Assembly (NCBI RefSeq): GCF_900198195.1
Contig: NZ_LT899436.1
Location: 3,741,001 to 3,805,000 of the forward strand
Origin: Tenacibaculum jejuense
Lineage (GTDB): Bacteria; Bacteroidota; Bacteroidia; Flavobacteriales; Flavobacteriaceae
DNA: 64,000 nt
Direction of reading: 5' to 3'
Below are positions 54,658-63,997 of this stretch, piece after piece. The position numbers and the translations under genes were made by a program. Under the pieces are notes generated by a model that searched no databases, was not told where the DNA came from, and was given only the letters and a program-made list of their open reading frames with translations. The first letter of the stretch is position 1. Every line of letters begins with the position of its first letter.

Positions 54658-55764
54658 CTATTTAACTTTTTTAATATTCTCTATGAATTGATCAAATAAG
54701 TATTCTGAATCGTGTGGTCCAGGACTAGCTTCTGGATGATATTGAACAGAAAATACATTTTTACTCTTCATTTTAATACCAGCTACTGTATTATCATTTA
54801 AATGTACATGAGTAATTTCTACATCTGCATGCGCTTCTGTCTCCTCTCTGTTAATAGCAAATCCGTGGTTTTGAGAAGTAATTTCTCCTTTACTTGTAAT
54901 TAAATTCTTTACAGGGTGATTAATACCTCTATGTCCGTTGTGCATTTTATAGGTAGAAATTCCATTAGCTAAAGCAATTACTTGATGTCCTAAACATATA
55001 CCAAATAATGGTAAATTCTTTTCAATAACTTCTTTTGCTAAATTTTGAGCATCTACTAGTGGCTCAGGATCTCCAGGTCCGTTTGAAATAAAGTAACCAT
55101 CAGGATTCCATTCTTGTAAATCTGAAAATTTAGCATTAAAAGGGAAAACTTTAATATATGCATCTCTCTTTGCTAAATTTCTTAATATATTCTTTTTGAT
55201 ACCAATATCTAACGCTGCAATTTTTATAGATGCATTTTCATCTCCAACATAGTATGGCTCTTTAGTTGATACTTTAGAAGCCAATTCTAAACCTTCCATG
55301 TTAGGTACGTTAGCTAATTGCTCTTTAAGTTTATCGATATTTTCAGTATCTGTAGAGATAATAGCGTTCATTGCTCCATTTTCTCTGATATAAGATACTA
55401 ATGCTCTTGTATCTACATCTGAAATAGCAACAAGATTATGTTTTTCAAACCAATCTTTTAAGTTACCATCAGAATCTACTCTAGAATGTTCAAAACTAAA
55501 GTTCCTACAAATTAACCCAGAAATTTTGATTCCTTCAGATTCTACTTCTTCGTCATTAACTCCATAGTTACCTATGTGAGCATTAGTAGCAACCATTAAT
55601 TGCCCATAGTAAGAAGGATCAGTAAAAATCTCTTGATAACCTGTCATTCCAGTATTGAAACATATTTCTCCAGTAACTGTACCTTCTATACCGATAGATT
55701 TACCGTAAAAAATTGTTCCATCTGCTAATAAAACAAGAGCTTTCTTTCTAGTTGTGTATTTCAT
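54658..55764 (-). CDS. carA: Carbamoyl-phosphate synthase small subunit
   Basis: A 368-residue glutamine amidotransferase subunit that feeds ammonia to CarB for arginine and pyrimidine synthesis. Class I triad: Cys in FGICLGHQ, His and Glu in QYHPEASPGP; ISNGPGDPE and the N-terminal CarA domain (TGEICFNTGMTGYQEI) are present. The frame is open to 55782; I use 55764, where MKYTTRKKALVLLADG starts. carB is not in the window. Confidence 0.95.
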   Translation of the reverse strand: MKYTTRKKALVLLADGTIFYGKSIGIEGTVTGEICFNTGMTGYQEIFTDPSYYGQLMVATNAHIGNYGVNDEEVESEGIKISGLICRNFSFEHSRVDSDGNLKDWFEKHNLVAISDVDTRALVSYIRENGAMNAIISTDTENIDKLKEQLANVPNMEGLELASKVSTKEPYYVGDENASIKIAALDIGIKKNILRNLAKRDAYIKVFPFNAKFSDLQEWNPDGYFISNGPGDPEPLVDAQNLAKEVIEKNLPLFGICLGHQVIALANGISTYKMHNGHRGINHPVKNLITSKGEITSQNHGFAINREETEAHADVEITHVHLNDNTVAGIKMKSKNVFSVQYHPEASPGPHDSEYLFDQFIENIKKVK

Positions 55765-55791
55765 GTTAAAAAAGTTTGTCAAAAATAGTTT

Positions 55792-55825
55792 AAAAAAAAA
55801 GGATAAACAATTACGTTTATCCTTT
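55792..55825 (-). terminator. Terminator of the ribosomal protein operon
   Basis: AAAGGATAAAC/GTTTATCCTTT stem, loop of six, followed on the minus strand by a run of nine T, 24 bases after rplQ. It separates the operon from carA. Confidence 0.9.
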
Positions 55826-55848
55826 ATTATAATTAAATGCTAAGCATC

Positions 55849-56352
55849 TTATTCTTCTTCTTGTGAAGATTCAACATCAGCTACTGGTGCTGTTTCAGCT
55901 TTTTTAGCTCCACCACCACGACGACTACGACGAGTTGTCTTCTTAGCTTTCTTACCATTAGGATTGTATAATTCGTTGTAATCAACTAATTCTACCATTG
56001 CCATAGGAGCGTTATCTCCTTGACGATTTCCTAACTTGATGATTCTTACGTAACCACCCGGTCTATCACCAACTTTTACAGCTACTTCTTTAAACAATTC
56101 AGAAACTGCATACTTATTTCTTAAGTAACTAAATACTACACGACGATTGTGCATATTCTTTTCTTCTGTACCGTTGTTTTCAGCTTTAGCCTTAGTTATT
56201 AAAGGCTCTACAAACTTACGTAATGCTTTAGCCTTTGCCTCAGTAGTATTAATACGCTTGTGTTCTATTAAAGAACAAGCCATATTAGCTAACATAGCTT
56301 TTCTATGCGCAGTTTTTCTACCTAAATGGTTAACTTTTTTTCCGTGTCTCAT
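55849..56352 (-). CDS. rplQ: 50S ribosomal protein L17
   Basis: 167 residues. The conserved L17 core ([53 protein letters not shown]) fills about 1-125. A C-terminal extension rich in Lys/Arg and then Glu ([18 protein letters not shown]) follows, as is usual in Bacteroidota. Last gene of the operon. Confidence 0.97.
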   Translation of the reverse strand: MRHGKKVNHLGRKTAHRKAMLANMACSLIEHKRINTTEAKAKALRKFVEPLITKAKAENNGTEEKNMHNRRVVFSYLRNKYAVSELFKEVAVKVGDRPGGYVRIIKLGNRQGDNAPMAMVELVDYNELYNPNGKKAKKTTRRSRRGGGAKKAETAPVADVESSQEEE

Positions 56353-56423
56353 GACGTTTAGTTTTAGATTAACATCTTGCTCAACTCACTTTAGAGGAGC
56401 AAAATATGCTAACCTTGATTAAT

Positions 56424-57416
56424 TTAATCTCTATCTAATTTATACTTTGATAAATCCATTCCAAAGCTAAGGCCTTTATTGTTCACTAACTCTTCTAATT
56501 CTGTTAATGATTTTTTACCAAAGTTTCTGAATTTCATTAAATCACTCTTATTGAATGATACTAAATCTCCTAATGTATCTACTTCTGCTGCTTTTAAACA
56601 GTTTAAAGCTCGAACAGATAAATCCATATCTACTAATTTCGTCTTTAATAACTGACGCATGTGAAGTGATTCTTCATCGTAAGATTCAGTTTGTGCGATT
56701 TCATCTGCCTCTAAAGTTATTCTTTCATCAGAGAATAACATGAAGTGGTGGATTAAAATCTTAGCAGCCTCTGTTAAAGCATCTTTTGGATTGATAGATC
56801 CATCAGTATCAATATCGAAAACTAATTTTTCGTAATCAGTTTTTTGCTCAACACGAAAGTTCTCAACTGCATACTTTACATTTTTGATAGGTGTAAAGAT
56901 AGAATCAGTAAAGATTGTTCCTAATGGAGCTCCTGATTTTTTGTTTTCTTCAGCTGGTACGAATCCTCTACCTTTTTCTATTGTAATCTCAGCATTAATC
57001 TTAACAGATTTATCCATGTTACAGATTACTAAATCAGGATTCAATACTTGAAAACCTGATATAAATTTCTGTAAATCTCCAGCTGTTAATTGCTCTTGAC
57101 CTGAAATTGCAATAGTAACTGTTTCTCTATCTGATTCTTCGATTTGCTTTTTGAAACGAACTTGTTTCAAATTTAAGATCATTTCAGTAATATCTTCCAC
57201 AACACCAGTTATAGTAGAAAACTCGTGATCTACTCCATCTACTCTTAAAGATGTGATTGCAAATCCTTCTAAAGATGATAATAATACTCTTCTTAAAGCA
57301 TTACCAACAGTTAAACCAAAACCTGGTTCTAATGGTCTGAATTCAAATCTACCTTTGAAATCAGTAGATTCGATCATGATTACTTTATCGGGCTTTTGAA
57401 AATTTAAAATCGCCAT
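56424..57416 (-). CDS. rpoA: RNA polymerase alpha subunit
   Basis: 330 residues. N-terminal dimerisation domain ([40 protein letters not shown]) and C-terminal DNA-contacting domain ([38 protein letters not shown]). Between rpsD and rplQ. The 104-base gap to rpsD contains a hairpin. Confidence 0.98.
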   Translation of the reverse strand: MAILNFQKPDKVIMIESTDFKGRFEFRPLEPGFGLTVGNALRRVLLSSLEGFAITSLRVDGVDHEFSTITGVVEDITEMILNLKQVRFKKQIEESDRETVTIAISGQEQLTAGDLQKFISGFQVLNPDLVICNMDKSVKINAEITIEKGRGFVPAEENKKSGAPLGTIFTDSIFTPIKNVKYAVENFRVEQKTDYEKLVFDIDTDGSINPKDALTEAAKILIHHFMLFSDERITLEADEIAQTESYDEESLHMRQLLKTKLVDMDLSVRALNCLKAAEVDTLGDLVSFNKSDLMKFRNFGKKSLTELEELVNNKGLSFGMDLSKYKLDRD

Positions 57417-57452
57417 TTATTTTTCTTCGTTTTAATTGTTACCCAGTTGCGC

Positions 57453-57484
57453 GGTCCGTAAGTTTGAAGAAATACAAACGGACC
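57453..57484 (-). promoter_or_regulatory. Hairpin in the rpsD-rpoA spacer
   Basis: On the minus strand GGTCCGTTTG and CAAACTTACGGACC pair (six G-C-rich pairs, a four-base bulge, four more) around TATTTCTT. It stands 37 bases upstream of the rpoA ATG with no T-run, so it is a candidate leader or processing structure rather than a terminator. Confidence 0.6.
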
Positions 57485-57520
57485 CTTTGGCTGAGTACCA
57501 ATATGGTTATAATTAATTTA

Positions 57521-58126
57521 TTATTTAGAATATAATTCTACGATTAACTGCTCCTTAATGTTTTCAGGAATCTGTAATCTTTCTGGTGCCTTTACAAAAG
57601 TTCCAGATTTTTGTTCTGCGTTCCAAGTTAACCACTCGTATACAGCGCTATTTGAAGCTAATGCATTTTCGATAGCATCTAAAGATTTAGATTTCTCTCT
57701 TACTGCAACAACATCTCCAGCTTTTAATCTGTAAGAAGGAATATTTACAATATTTCCATTTACAGTAATATGACGGTGAGATACTAATTGACGAGCTCCT
57801 CTACGAGAATTAGAAATTCCTAAACGGTAAACAGTATTATCTAAACGAGATTCACATAATTGTAATAAAACCTCACCTGTAATACCACCAGAAGCTTGAG
57901 CTTTTTTGAATAAGTTACGGAATTGACGCTCTAAGATACCATAAGTATACTTAGCTTTTTGCTTTTCCATTAACTGAACTGCATATTCTGATTTCTTTCC
58001 TCTACGTTTAGCATTACCATGTTGCCCTGGAGGATAGTTTCTTTTTTCGAAGTTTTTATCGTCTCCGAATATCGCTTCACCGAATTTACGAGCGATTTTA
58101 GTTTTTGGTCCTGTATATCTTGCCAT
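57521..58126 (-). CDS. rpsD: 30S ribosomal protein S4
   Basis: 201 residues; primary 16S-binding protein and a translational regulator of its own operon in other bacteria. [36 protein letters not shown] and the S4 RNA-binding domain ([17 protein letters not shown]) are clear. Preceded by a structured 78-base spacer. Confidence 0.98.
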   Translation of the reverse strand: MARYTGPKTKIARKFGEAIFGDDKNFEKRNYPPGQHGNAKRRGKKSEYAVQLMEKQKAKYTYGILERQFRNLFKKAQASGGITGEVLLQLCESRLDNTVYRLGISNSRRGARQLVSHRHITVNGNIVNIPSYRLKAGDVVAVREKSKSLDAIENALASNSAVYEWLTWNAEQKSGTFVKAPERLQIPENIKEQLIVELYSK

Positions 58127-58138
58127 TTCTTAAAATTT

Positions 58139-58191
58139 AAGTAGGGATTGTGAATTAAGGCGCACTCCTTCGACAATCAAATTTCCTACTT
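58139..58191 (-). promoter_or_regulatory. Structured leader of rpsD
   Basis: Three nested pairings: AAGTAGG/CCTACTT (58139-58145 with 58185-58191), GATTGT/ACAATC (58146-58151 with 58173-58178) and an inner AAGG/CCTT. No T-run follows. It ends 12 bases before the rpsD ATG, so it could occlude translation. I recall that S4 leader candidates are catalogued for Flavobacteria; whether this is one of them must be checked. Confidence 0.6.
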
Positions 58192-58204
58192 TGTTAAAAT
58201 ATAA

Positions 58205-58591
58205 TTATACTCTTCTTCTTTTAGGTGGACGACATCCATTGTGTGGAATTGGAGTTACATCAATGATTTCTGTAACCTCGATACCCGAATTATGGATGGA
58301 TCTGATAGCTGATTCTCTACCATTACCTGGTCCTTTAACATACACTTTTACTTTGCGTAAACCTGCTTCTTTAGCAACTTCAGCACAGTTCTCAGCAGCT
58401 AACTGAGCTGCATAAGGTGTATTTTTCTTAGACCCTCTAAACCCCATCTTACCTGCAGAAGACCATGAAATTACATCTCCCTTTTTGTTTGTTAAAGAGA
58501 TGATAATGTTATTGAACGATGCAGTGATATGAGCCTCACCTGTAGACTCAATTACTACTTTACGTTTCTTAGTTACTTTAGATTTTGCCAT
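58205..58591 (-). CDS. rpsK: 30S ribosomal protein S11
   Basis: 128 residues. [26 protein letters not shown]-type block [20 protein letters not shown] and the C-terminal [13 protein letters not shown] identify uS11. It follows rpsM by 35 bases. Confidence 0.98.
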   Translation of the reverse strand: MAKSKVTKKRKVVIESTGEAHITASFNNIIISLTNKKGDVISWSSAGKMGFRGSKKNTPYAAQLAAENCAEVAKEAGLRKVKVYVKGPGNGRESAIRSIHNSGIEVTEIIDVTPIPHNGCRPPKRRRV

Positions 58592-58626
58592 GATTCTTTA
58601 CTAGTTTAGTAAAAATAATCTAATGA

Positions 58627-58992
58627 TTATTTTTTCTTGTTTGCTACAGTTTTTCTCTTACCTTTTCTAGTACGAGAGTTGTTCTTAGTTCTTTGTCCTC
58701 TTAAAGGTAATCCTAATCTGTGACGGATTCCTCTTTGACAACCGATATCCATTAAACGTTTGATGTTTAATTGAACCTCAGAACGTAATTCACCCTCAAT
58801 AGTGTACTTTCCTACTTGCTCACGAATAGCTGCAATTTGATCATCGTTCCAATCTTGAACTTTAATGCTTTCGTCTATTTTTGCTTCAGCTAAAACTTCT
58901 TTAGCTCTGCTTTTTCCTATACCAAAGATGTATGTTAAAGCGATTACACCTCTCTTATTCTTTGGAATATCAATACCTGCGATTCTTGCCAT
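58627..58992 (-). CDS. rpsM: 30S ribosomal protein S13
   Basis: 121 residues. [31 protein letters not shown] and [20 protein letters not shown] identify uS13. The ATG is 2 bases after the rpmJ stop. Confidence 0.98.
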   Translation of the reverse strand: MARIAGIDIPKNKRGVIALTYIFGIGKSRAKEVLAEAKIDESIKVQDWNDDQIAAIREQVGKYTIEGELRSEVQLNIKRLMDIGCQRGIRHRLGLPLRGQRTKNNSRTRKGKRKTVANKKK

Positions 58993-58994
58993 AA

Positions 58995-59111
58995 CTAACC
59001 TTGTCTTTGTTTAAATCTAGGATTCTTTTTGTTAATTACATATAGTCTGCCTTTTCTGCGTACAATTTTACAGTCGGCACTTCTTTTCTTTAATGATGCT
59101 CTTACTTTCAT
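58995..59111 (-). CDS. rpmJ: 50S ribosomal protein L36
   Basis: A 38-residue gene, [20 protein letters not shown] followed by [18 protein letters not shown]. It has the usual length and basic composition of bL36. The four-residue zinc set of C+ forms is reduced: only Cys14 remains, so this is a C-minus type. It lies between infA (12 bases) and rpsM (2 bases). Confidence 0.97.
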   Translation of the reverse strand: MKVRASLKKRSADCKIVRRKGRLYVINKKNPRFKQRQG

Positions 59112-59123
59112 CAGTGTGTTTTT

Positions 59124-59339
59124 TTAATATCTGTAAGTAATTCTTGCCTTAGTTAAATCATAAGGACTCATTTCTAACTTCACCTTATCTCCAGGTAAAA
59201 GTTTGATGTAATGCATACGCATTTTCCCTGAAATGTGTGCTGTAACAATATGTCCATTTTCTAATTCTACACGGAACATTGCATTTGATAATGCTTCCGT
59301 AATCGTTCCGTCTTGTTGAATTGCTGGTTGCTTAGCCAT
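59124..59339 (-). CDS. infA: Translation initiation factor IF-1
   Basis: 71 residues, OB fold: [60 protein letters not shown]. It is 2 bases after the secY stop in the usual spc position. Confidence 0.98.
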   Translation of the reverse strand: MAKQPAIQQDGTITEALSNAMFRVELENGHIVTAHISGKMRMHYIKLLPGDKVKLEMSPYDLTKARITYRY

Positions 59340-59341
59340 AA

Positions 59342-60664
59342 TTACTTTAATGATTTTCTATTAGTATTACCTGTTTTCATTAAACCGTCATAACGACTGT
59401 TTAATAAGTATGAATTAATTTGCTGAATAGTATCTATTGCAACACCTACCATAATTATTAATGAAGTACCTCCATAAAATAACGCCCAGTTTTGAGTAAT
59501 TCCAAACTTAGTTGCTATAGCCGGTAAAATTGATAAACCTGCTAAAAACAAAGACCCTGGAAAAGTAATTCTTGATAAAACTGAATCTAAATGATTCGCT
59601 GTTTCTTCTCCAGGCTTGTATCCTGGTACAAAACCGTTACTTCTCTTTAAGTCTTCCGCCATTTTATTAGTTGGTATAGTTATCGCTGTGTAGAAATAAC
59701 TGAATATTATAATTAATAAAGCAAAAATTACGTTGTACCATAATCCATTAATATCAGCTAAACTTGCTAAAGTTGGATATTTCTGACCTAAAGTCATTGG
59801 TAAAAACATAATTGCTTGTGCGAAGATGATTGGCATTACACCTGCAGCATTTAACTTTAAAGGAATATATTGTCTAGCTCCCTCAACGTCTTTAATGTCT
59901 GCTATAGCTGTTCTTCTAGCATATTGAACAGCAATCTTACGAACTGCTGTTACAAGTAATACAGTTAATAATATTACAACAAACCACACTAATACTTCAA
60001 TTAAAATCATCATTATACCACCACCTCCAGCGTTAGTAGTTTTAGCAATAAACTCTTGCATAAAAGCTGCTGGGAAATTAGCGATAATACCTACAGTAAT
60101 TAAAAGAGAGATACCATTACCTACTCCTTTATCTGTAATTCTTTCACCTAACCACATCGCAAAAATTGTTCCTGCAGTTAGTAAAATCATTGATGAAACC
60201 CAAAAAGTAGCACCACCAACTAAGAAAGCAGATTCTGGTAATCCAAATTGAGTTTTAATTGCCGTAATGTATGTTGGTCCTTGAACTAAAGTAATTAGTA
60301 TTGTTAACCAACGAGTAATTTGTGTAATTTTTTTACGTCCACTTTCTCCATCTTTTTGTAATTTTTGTAAATAAGGAACAGCTATCCCCATTAATTGAAC
60401 TACAATAGATGCAGAAATATAAGGCATAATACCAAGCGCCATTACAGATGCTCTAGCAAATGCTCCTCCTGTAAATGCATTTAATAAACCTAAGAGTCCA
60501 CCTCCTGCTTGATCTTTTAAAGCTGCTAACTGAGTTGGATCAATTCCTGGTAAAGGAACTGCAGCCATAAATCGATATACAGCGATTAAACCTATAGTTA
60601 AAAGTAACTTATCTTTTAACTCTTCAATCTTAAAAATGTCTCTTAAAGTGTTTATAAACTTCAT
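59342..60664 (-). CDS. secY: Protein translocase subunit SecY
   Basis: 440 residues, ten membrane helices. Plug region and first motifs ([13 protein letters not shown]), the conserved [20 protein letters not shown] then RKK segment, the cytoplasmic loop motif [15 protein letters not shown], and the C-terminal basic loop [19 protein letters not shown]. It forms the SecYEG channel. Confidence 0.98.
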   Translation of the reverse strand: MKFINTLRDIFKIEELKDKLLLTIGLIAVYRFMAAVPLPGIDPTQLAALKDQAGGGLLGLLNAFTGGAFARASVMALGIMPYISASIVVQLMGIAVPYLQKLQKDGESGRKKITQITRWLTILITLVQGPTYITAIKTQFGLPESAFLVGGATFWVSSMILLTAGTIFAMWLGERITDKGVGNGISLLITVGIIANFPAAFMQEFIAKTTNAGGGGIMMILIEVLVWFVVILLTVLLVTAVRKIAVQYARRTAIADIKDVEGARQYIPLKLNAAGVMPIIFAQAIMFLPMTLGQKYPTLASLADINGLWYNVIFALLIIIFSYFYTAITIPTNKMAEDLKRSNGFVPGYKPGEETANHLDSVLSRITFPGSLFLAGLSILPAIATKFGITQNWALFYGGTSLIIMVGVAIDTIQQINSYLLNSRYDGLMKTGNTNRKSLK

Positions 60665-60677
60665 CTTTTAACAGGGA

Positions 60678-61127
60678 TTATAAAGTTACTGCTTCACCAC
60701 CAGCTGCTTCGATAGCCGCTTTTGCTGTTGCAGTAAATTTGTGTACAGTAATATTTAATTTAGCTTTTAATTCACCACGTCCTAAAATCTTTACAAGATC
60801 ATTTTTACGTGCTAATCTATTTTGAACTAAAACATCCATAGTTACTGTATCAGTAATTCTACCGTTATCTACTAACTCTTGTAATCTATCTAAGTTAACT
60901 CCAACATACTCCTTACGGTTAATGTTAGTAAATCCAAACTTAGGTACACGTCTTTGAAGTGGCATTTGCCCTCCTTCAAATCCGATTTTACGAGAGTATC
61001 CAGAACGAGATTTAGCTCCTTTATGTCCTCTTGTAGAGGTACCACCATGTCCAGATCCTTCTCCACGAGCGATTCTCTTTCCACTCTTAGTTGATCCAGC
61101 TGCTGGTTTTAAGTTATGTAAACCCAT
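60678..61127 (-). CDS. rplO: 50S ribosomal protein L15
   Basis: 149 residues. LKPAAGSTKSGKRIARGEGS, GHGGTSTRGHKGAKSRSGYS and GGQMPLQRRVPKFGF are classic uL15 blocks. Thirteen bases after rpmD. Confidence 0.98.
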   Translation of the reverse strand: MGLHNLKPAAGSTKSGKRIARGEGSGHGGTSTRGHKGAKSRSGYSRKIGFEGGQMPLQRRVPKFGFTNINRKEYVGVNLDRLQELVDNGRITDTVTMDVLVQNRLARKNDLVKILGRGELKAKLNITVHKFTATAKAAIEAAGGEAVTL

Positions 61128-61140
61128 TTTAATTATCTTC

Positions 61141-61323
61141 TTATTTAATTTCTTCTACAGAAACTAAGTGTTGAACTTTATTAACCATTCCTAGTATTGT
61201 AGCAGACGCATCGTGCTCTACAGTATGATTAATTCTTTTTAATCCTAACGCCTCTAACGTTCTTTTTTGATTTTTAAGGCGACCTATTTGACTTTTCACT
61301 TGTGTAACTCTAATCTTACTCAT
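61141..61323 (-). CDS. rpmD: 50S ribosomal protein L30
   Basis: 60 residues. IRVTQVKSQIGRLKNQKRTL, EALGLKRINHTVEHDASATI then LGMVNKVQHLV identify uL30. Normal length. Confidence 0.97.
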   Translation of the reverse strand: MSKIRVTQVKSQIGRLKNQKRTLEALGLKRINHTVEHDASATILGMVNKVQHLVSVEEIK

Positions 61324-61334
61324 CGTCTTAATTT

Positions 61335-61856
61335 TTAACCGTTAAAAACTTTATCTAAAGAAATACCTCTTTGTCTAGCTACAGTCTCTGCACTACGTAA
61401 TTGTAATAAAGCATCAAAAGTTGCTTTTACAACATTGTGAGGGTTTGATGAACCTTGAGACTTAGATAGTACATCATGTACTCCTACAGATTCTAATACT
61501 GCACGAACTGCACCACCTGCAATAACCCCGGTACCATTTGAAGCTGGCTTAATAAAAACCTTTGCTCCTCCAAATTTACCTTTTTGTTCGTGAGGTAATG
61601 TTCCATTTAAAAGTGGAATACGAACTAAGTTCTTTTTTGCATCTTCCACTGCCTTAGCTATTGCTGAAGAAACATCTTTAGACTTACCTAATCCATGTCC
61701 TACAACACCTTTACCATCACCAACTACTACGATAGCAGAGAAACCGAATGCTCTACCTCCTTTAGTAACTTTAGTAACACGCTGTACTCCTACTAATCTA
61801 TCAACAAGCTCTAATCCGCTTGGTTTTACTCTTTCTGCGTTTTTATATCCTAACAT
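61335..61856 (-). CDS. rpsE: 30S ribosomal protein S5
   Basis: 173 residues. [40 protein letters not shown] and [20 protein letters not shown] identify uS5, which takes part in decoding accuracy. Confidence 0.98.
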   Translation of the reverse strand: MLGYKNAERVKPSGLELVDRLVGVQRVTKVTKGGRAFGFSAIVVVGDGKGVVGHGLGKSKDVSSAIAKAVEDAKKNLVRIPLLNGTLPHEQKGKFGGAKVFIKPASNGTGVIAGGAVRAVLESVGVHDVLSKSQGSSNPHNVVKATFDALLQLRSAETVARQRGISLDKVFNG

Positions 61857-61867
61857 AATATAATTTC

Positions 61868-62218
61868 TTAAAATTTTAAACCAGCTTCTCTTGCAGCATC
61901 AGCTAATACCTTCACACGTCCATGGTATAAGTAACCATTTCTATCGAAAGCAATAGATTCGATTCCTGCTTTTACAGCTTTTTCAGCGATTGCTTTTCCT
62001 ACTGCAGCAGCAGATTCTGCTTTAGAACCAGATGCAATTTCTTTATCTCTAGATGAAGCAGATGCTAATGTAACACCGTCTACATCATTAATTATTTGAG
62101 CATAGATTTCTTTATTACTTCTGAAAACTGATAACCTTGGTTTAACAGCTGTTCCTGTAATATCTTTTCTTATTCTATACTTTATACGTTGTCTTCTTTC
62201 AAGTTTTGATAATGCCAT
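61868..62218 (-). CDS. rplR: 50S ribosomal protein L18
   Basis: 116 residues. [40 protein letters not shown] and [20 protein letters not shown] identify uL18, a 5S rRNA-binding protein. Confidence 0.98.
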   Translation of the reverse strand: MALSKLERRQRIKYRIRKDITGTAVKPRLSVFRSNKEIYAQIINDVDGVTLASASSRDKEIASGSKAESAAAVGKAIAEKAVKAGIESIAFDRNGYLYHGRVKVLADAAREAGLKF

Positions 62219-62228
62219 AACACTAATA

Positions 62229-62774
62229 TTATGCAGATTTACCTGCTTTTCTTCTAATTACTTCACCAACAAACTTAACTCCTTTACCTTTATATGGTTC
62301 TGGCTTACGGAAAGAACGAATCTTTGCTGCTACCTGTCCCACTAATTGCTTATCGTGAGAAGTTAATTTTACGATTGGGTTTTTACCTTTTTCAGATATA
62401 GTCTCAACCTTTACCTCTGGTGCTAACTCTAAAACAATGTTATGAGAAAATCCTAGAGCTAAATCTAACTTTTGTCCTTGATTTGATGCTCTATAACCTA
62501 CTCCTACTAACTCTAATTCCTTAGTATAACCTTTACTTACACCTTCAACCATATTACTGATTAAAGCTCGGTATAAACCGTGTGCAGCTTTGTGTTCTTT
62601 ACTATCTGATGGTCTCTCTACTGTTAAAGTTCCATCTTCGATCTTTAAAGTAATATCAGAAGTTAACTTTTGATTTAACTCTCCTAATTTACCTTTTACT
62701 GTAACCACGTTATCGTTTACTTTAACTTCAACACCTTGTGGTAATGTGATTGGGCTTTTACCTATTCTACTCAT
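62229..62774 (-). CDS. rplF: 50S ribosomal protein L6
   Basis: 181 residues with the two L6 repeats: [40 protein letters not shown], and the C-terminal [20 protein letters not shown]. Ten bases after rplR. Confidence 0.98.
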   Translation of the reverse strand: MSRIGKSPITLPQGVEVKVNDNVVTVKGKLGELNQKLTSDITLKIEDGTLTVERPSDSKEHKAAHGLYRALISNMVEGVSKGYTKELELVGVGYRASNQGQKLDLALGFSHNIVLELAPEVKVETISEKGKNPIVKLTSHDKQLVGQVAAKIRSFRKPEPYKGKGVKFVGEVIRRKAGKSA

Positions 62775-62791
62775 CTTACAAAATGTTTAAA

Positions 62792-63190
62792 TTAGTAAAC
62801 GTAACAAAGTACTTCTCCACCAACATTCTCTTGACGTGCTTTCTTGTTTGTCATCACACCTTTAGAAGTTGATACGATTGCAATACCTAGTCCATTTAAA
62901 ACTCTTGGCATTTCTTTTGCACCTACATACCTACGTAAACCAGGTGTAGATACTCTCTGAATTTTTCTAATAACCGGCTCTTTTGTTAAACGATCATACT
63001 TTAAAGCTATCTTGATAGATCCTTGAACAGAATCATCATTGAACTGATAACTTAAAATGTAACCTTGATCGAACAAAATCTTGGTCATTTCCTTCTTCAA
63101 TTTAGAAGCAGGAACTTCAACAACTCTGTGACCTGCTAGAATAGCATTTCTCACTCGAGTTAGAAAATCCGCGATTGGATCTGTATACAT
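62792..63190 (-). CDS. rpsH: 30S ribosomal protein S8
   Basis: 132 residues. TDPIADFLTRVRNAILAGHR, VEVPASKLKKEMTKILFDQG and STSKGVMTNKKARQENVGGE identify uS8. In the usual bacterial order rpsN and rplE stand directly upstream. Here rpsH is the first gene of the transcript, preceded by a 600-base gene-free stretch with its own promoter and then a 5S rRNA gene. Confidence 0.97.
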   Translation of the reverse strand: MYTDPIADFLTRVRNAILAGHRVVEVPASKLKKEMTKILFDQGYILSYQFNDDSVQGSIKIALKYDRLTKEPVIRKIQRVSTPGLRRYVGAKEMPRVLNGLGIAIVSTSKGVMTNKKARQENVGGEVLCYVY

Positions 63191-63746
63191 ATTGATTTAA
63201 TTTGTGGTTTTGGTTTTTAATAATTTCTATTGTCCCTACGAAAAACGTAATTACTAAACCTGAAACCAGTTAAAAATTATTTAATTAAGTAATTACAAGA
63301 CATGATTTACCCTGTAAAAACAGTGTGCAAATATACATAAAGTTTTGTAAAAAAAAAGAGAAATTTTAATTATCAGTTTGACTATTAATTTATTGCTGTT
63401 TGAGAAGATAAATATTATAAGATTTTTATGTCTTAAATAACCGACTTACACCATACAACGCAAACATTTGATTAACACAAAATTACATTTAACTAAAAAG
63501 AATAACTGAAAACTTAATATTAAAAAAGGGAATTATCATGATATAAACTTACAGGTATTTAACCTAAATTTTACTCTTAATCGTCCAAGCATAAGTTATA
63601 AGTGTAAGAGTTTACAATAGTTTTTAAGCTCTTTTATTATTTTATATGATACTTACTTAAGAAAAGTTCTAAAGGAGCTAAGACATCCTTTTAGAGTTTT
63701 GTTTATTATGTTTTGGTGAGTATTGGGTGAGGGGTATTGATATAAA
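63191..63746. other. Gene-free stretch between rpsH and the rRNA terminator
   Basis: No reading frame in either strand resembles rpsN, rplE, rplX or any other protein. Seen in it: the palindrome GTAATTAC twice (63247-63254 and 63289-63296), which can pair in the rpsH leader; a -7 element at 63328-63335; and an imperfect inverted repeat at 63662-63702 (AAAAGTTCTAAAGGA with TCCTTTTAGAGTTTT). The rest is AT-rich with no pattern that I can name. Confidence 0.6.
63328..63335 (-). promoter_or_regulatory. -7 promoter element of the rpsH operon
   Basis: CAAATATA on the plus strand (TATATTTG on the minus strand), a perfect match, about 138 bases upstream of the rpsH ATG. A clear -33 TTTG is not seen. 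It implies that the truncated spc block is transcribed from here. Confidence 0.65.
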
Positions 63747-63785
63747 CAAAAAACTCCGATTAGAGTATTCTAATCGGAGTTTTGT
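63747..63785 (-). terminator. Terminator of the rRNA operon
   Basis: AAAACTCCGATTAGA/TCTAATCGGAGTTTT, a 15-bp perfect stem with a four-base loop and TTTTTTGTTT behind it on the minus strand, 8 bases after the 5S gene. Confidence 0.93.
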
Positions 63786-63792
63786 ATAAAGA

Positions 63793-63899
63793 AAGGCGAC
63801 GACCTACTCTCCCACCAGTGGCAGTACCATCGGCGCTAATGGGCTTAACTTCTCTGTTCGGAATGGTAAGAGGTGAGCCCCATTGCTATAATCACCTTA
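63793..63899 (-). rRNA. rrf: 5S ribosomal RNA
   Basis: The minus strand shows the 5S core: AAGGTGATTATAGCAATGGG, CTCACCTCTTACCATTCCGA, ACAGAGAAGTTAAGCCC and GGGAGAGTAGGTCGTCGCC. About 107 nt, with the 5' and 3' ends pairing (GGTGA.../...TCGCC). It is the last gene of an rRNA operon that must continue upstream, beyond the window end. Confidence 0.96.
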
Positions 63900-63974
63900 A
63901 GTTGTTTCAGTATATTTCAACTGTATAAGTTAACATATTAGTAAAATGGTATTTTAAATCATCAAAAGAGTTGT

Positions 63975-63997
63975 CTTCCCCTCACTTGGAGGGGAAG
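63975..63997. repeat. Hairpin in the 23S-5S spacer
   Basis: CTTCCCCTC/GAGGGGAAG, nine perfect pairs with loop ACTTG. It may be an RNase III-type processing stem of the rRNA transcript or part of a dispersed palindrome; the window ends here. Confidence 0.6.

Noticed and set aside
60890..61084. Alternative frame inside rplO
   Set aside because: It overlaps the conserved L15 core on the same strand in another frame.
63191..63746. Hidden rpsN or rplE upstream of rpsH
   Set aside because: All frames were read through; stops are frequent and no zinc-ribbon S14 or L5 motif appears.
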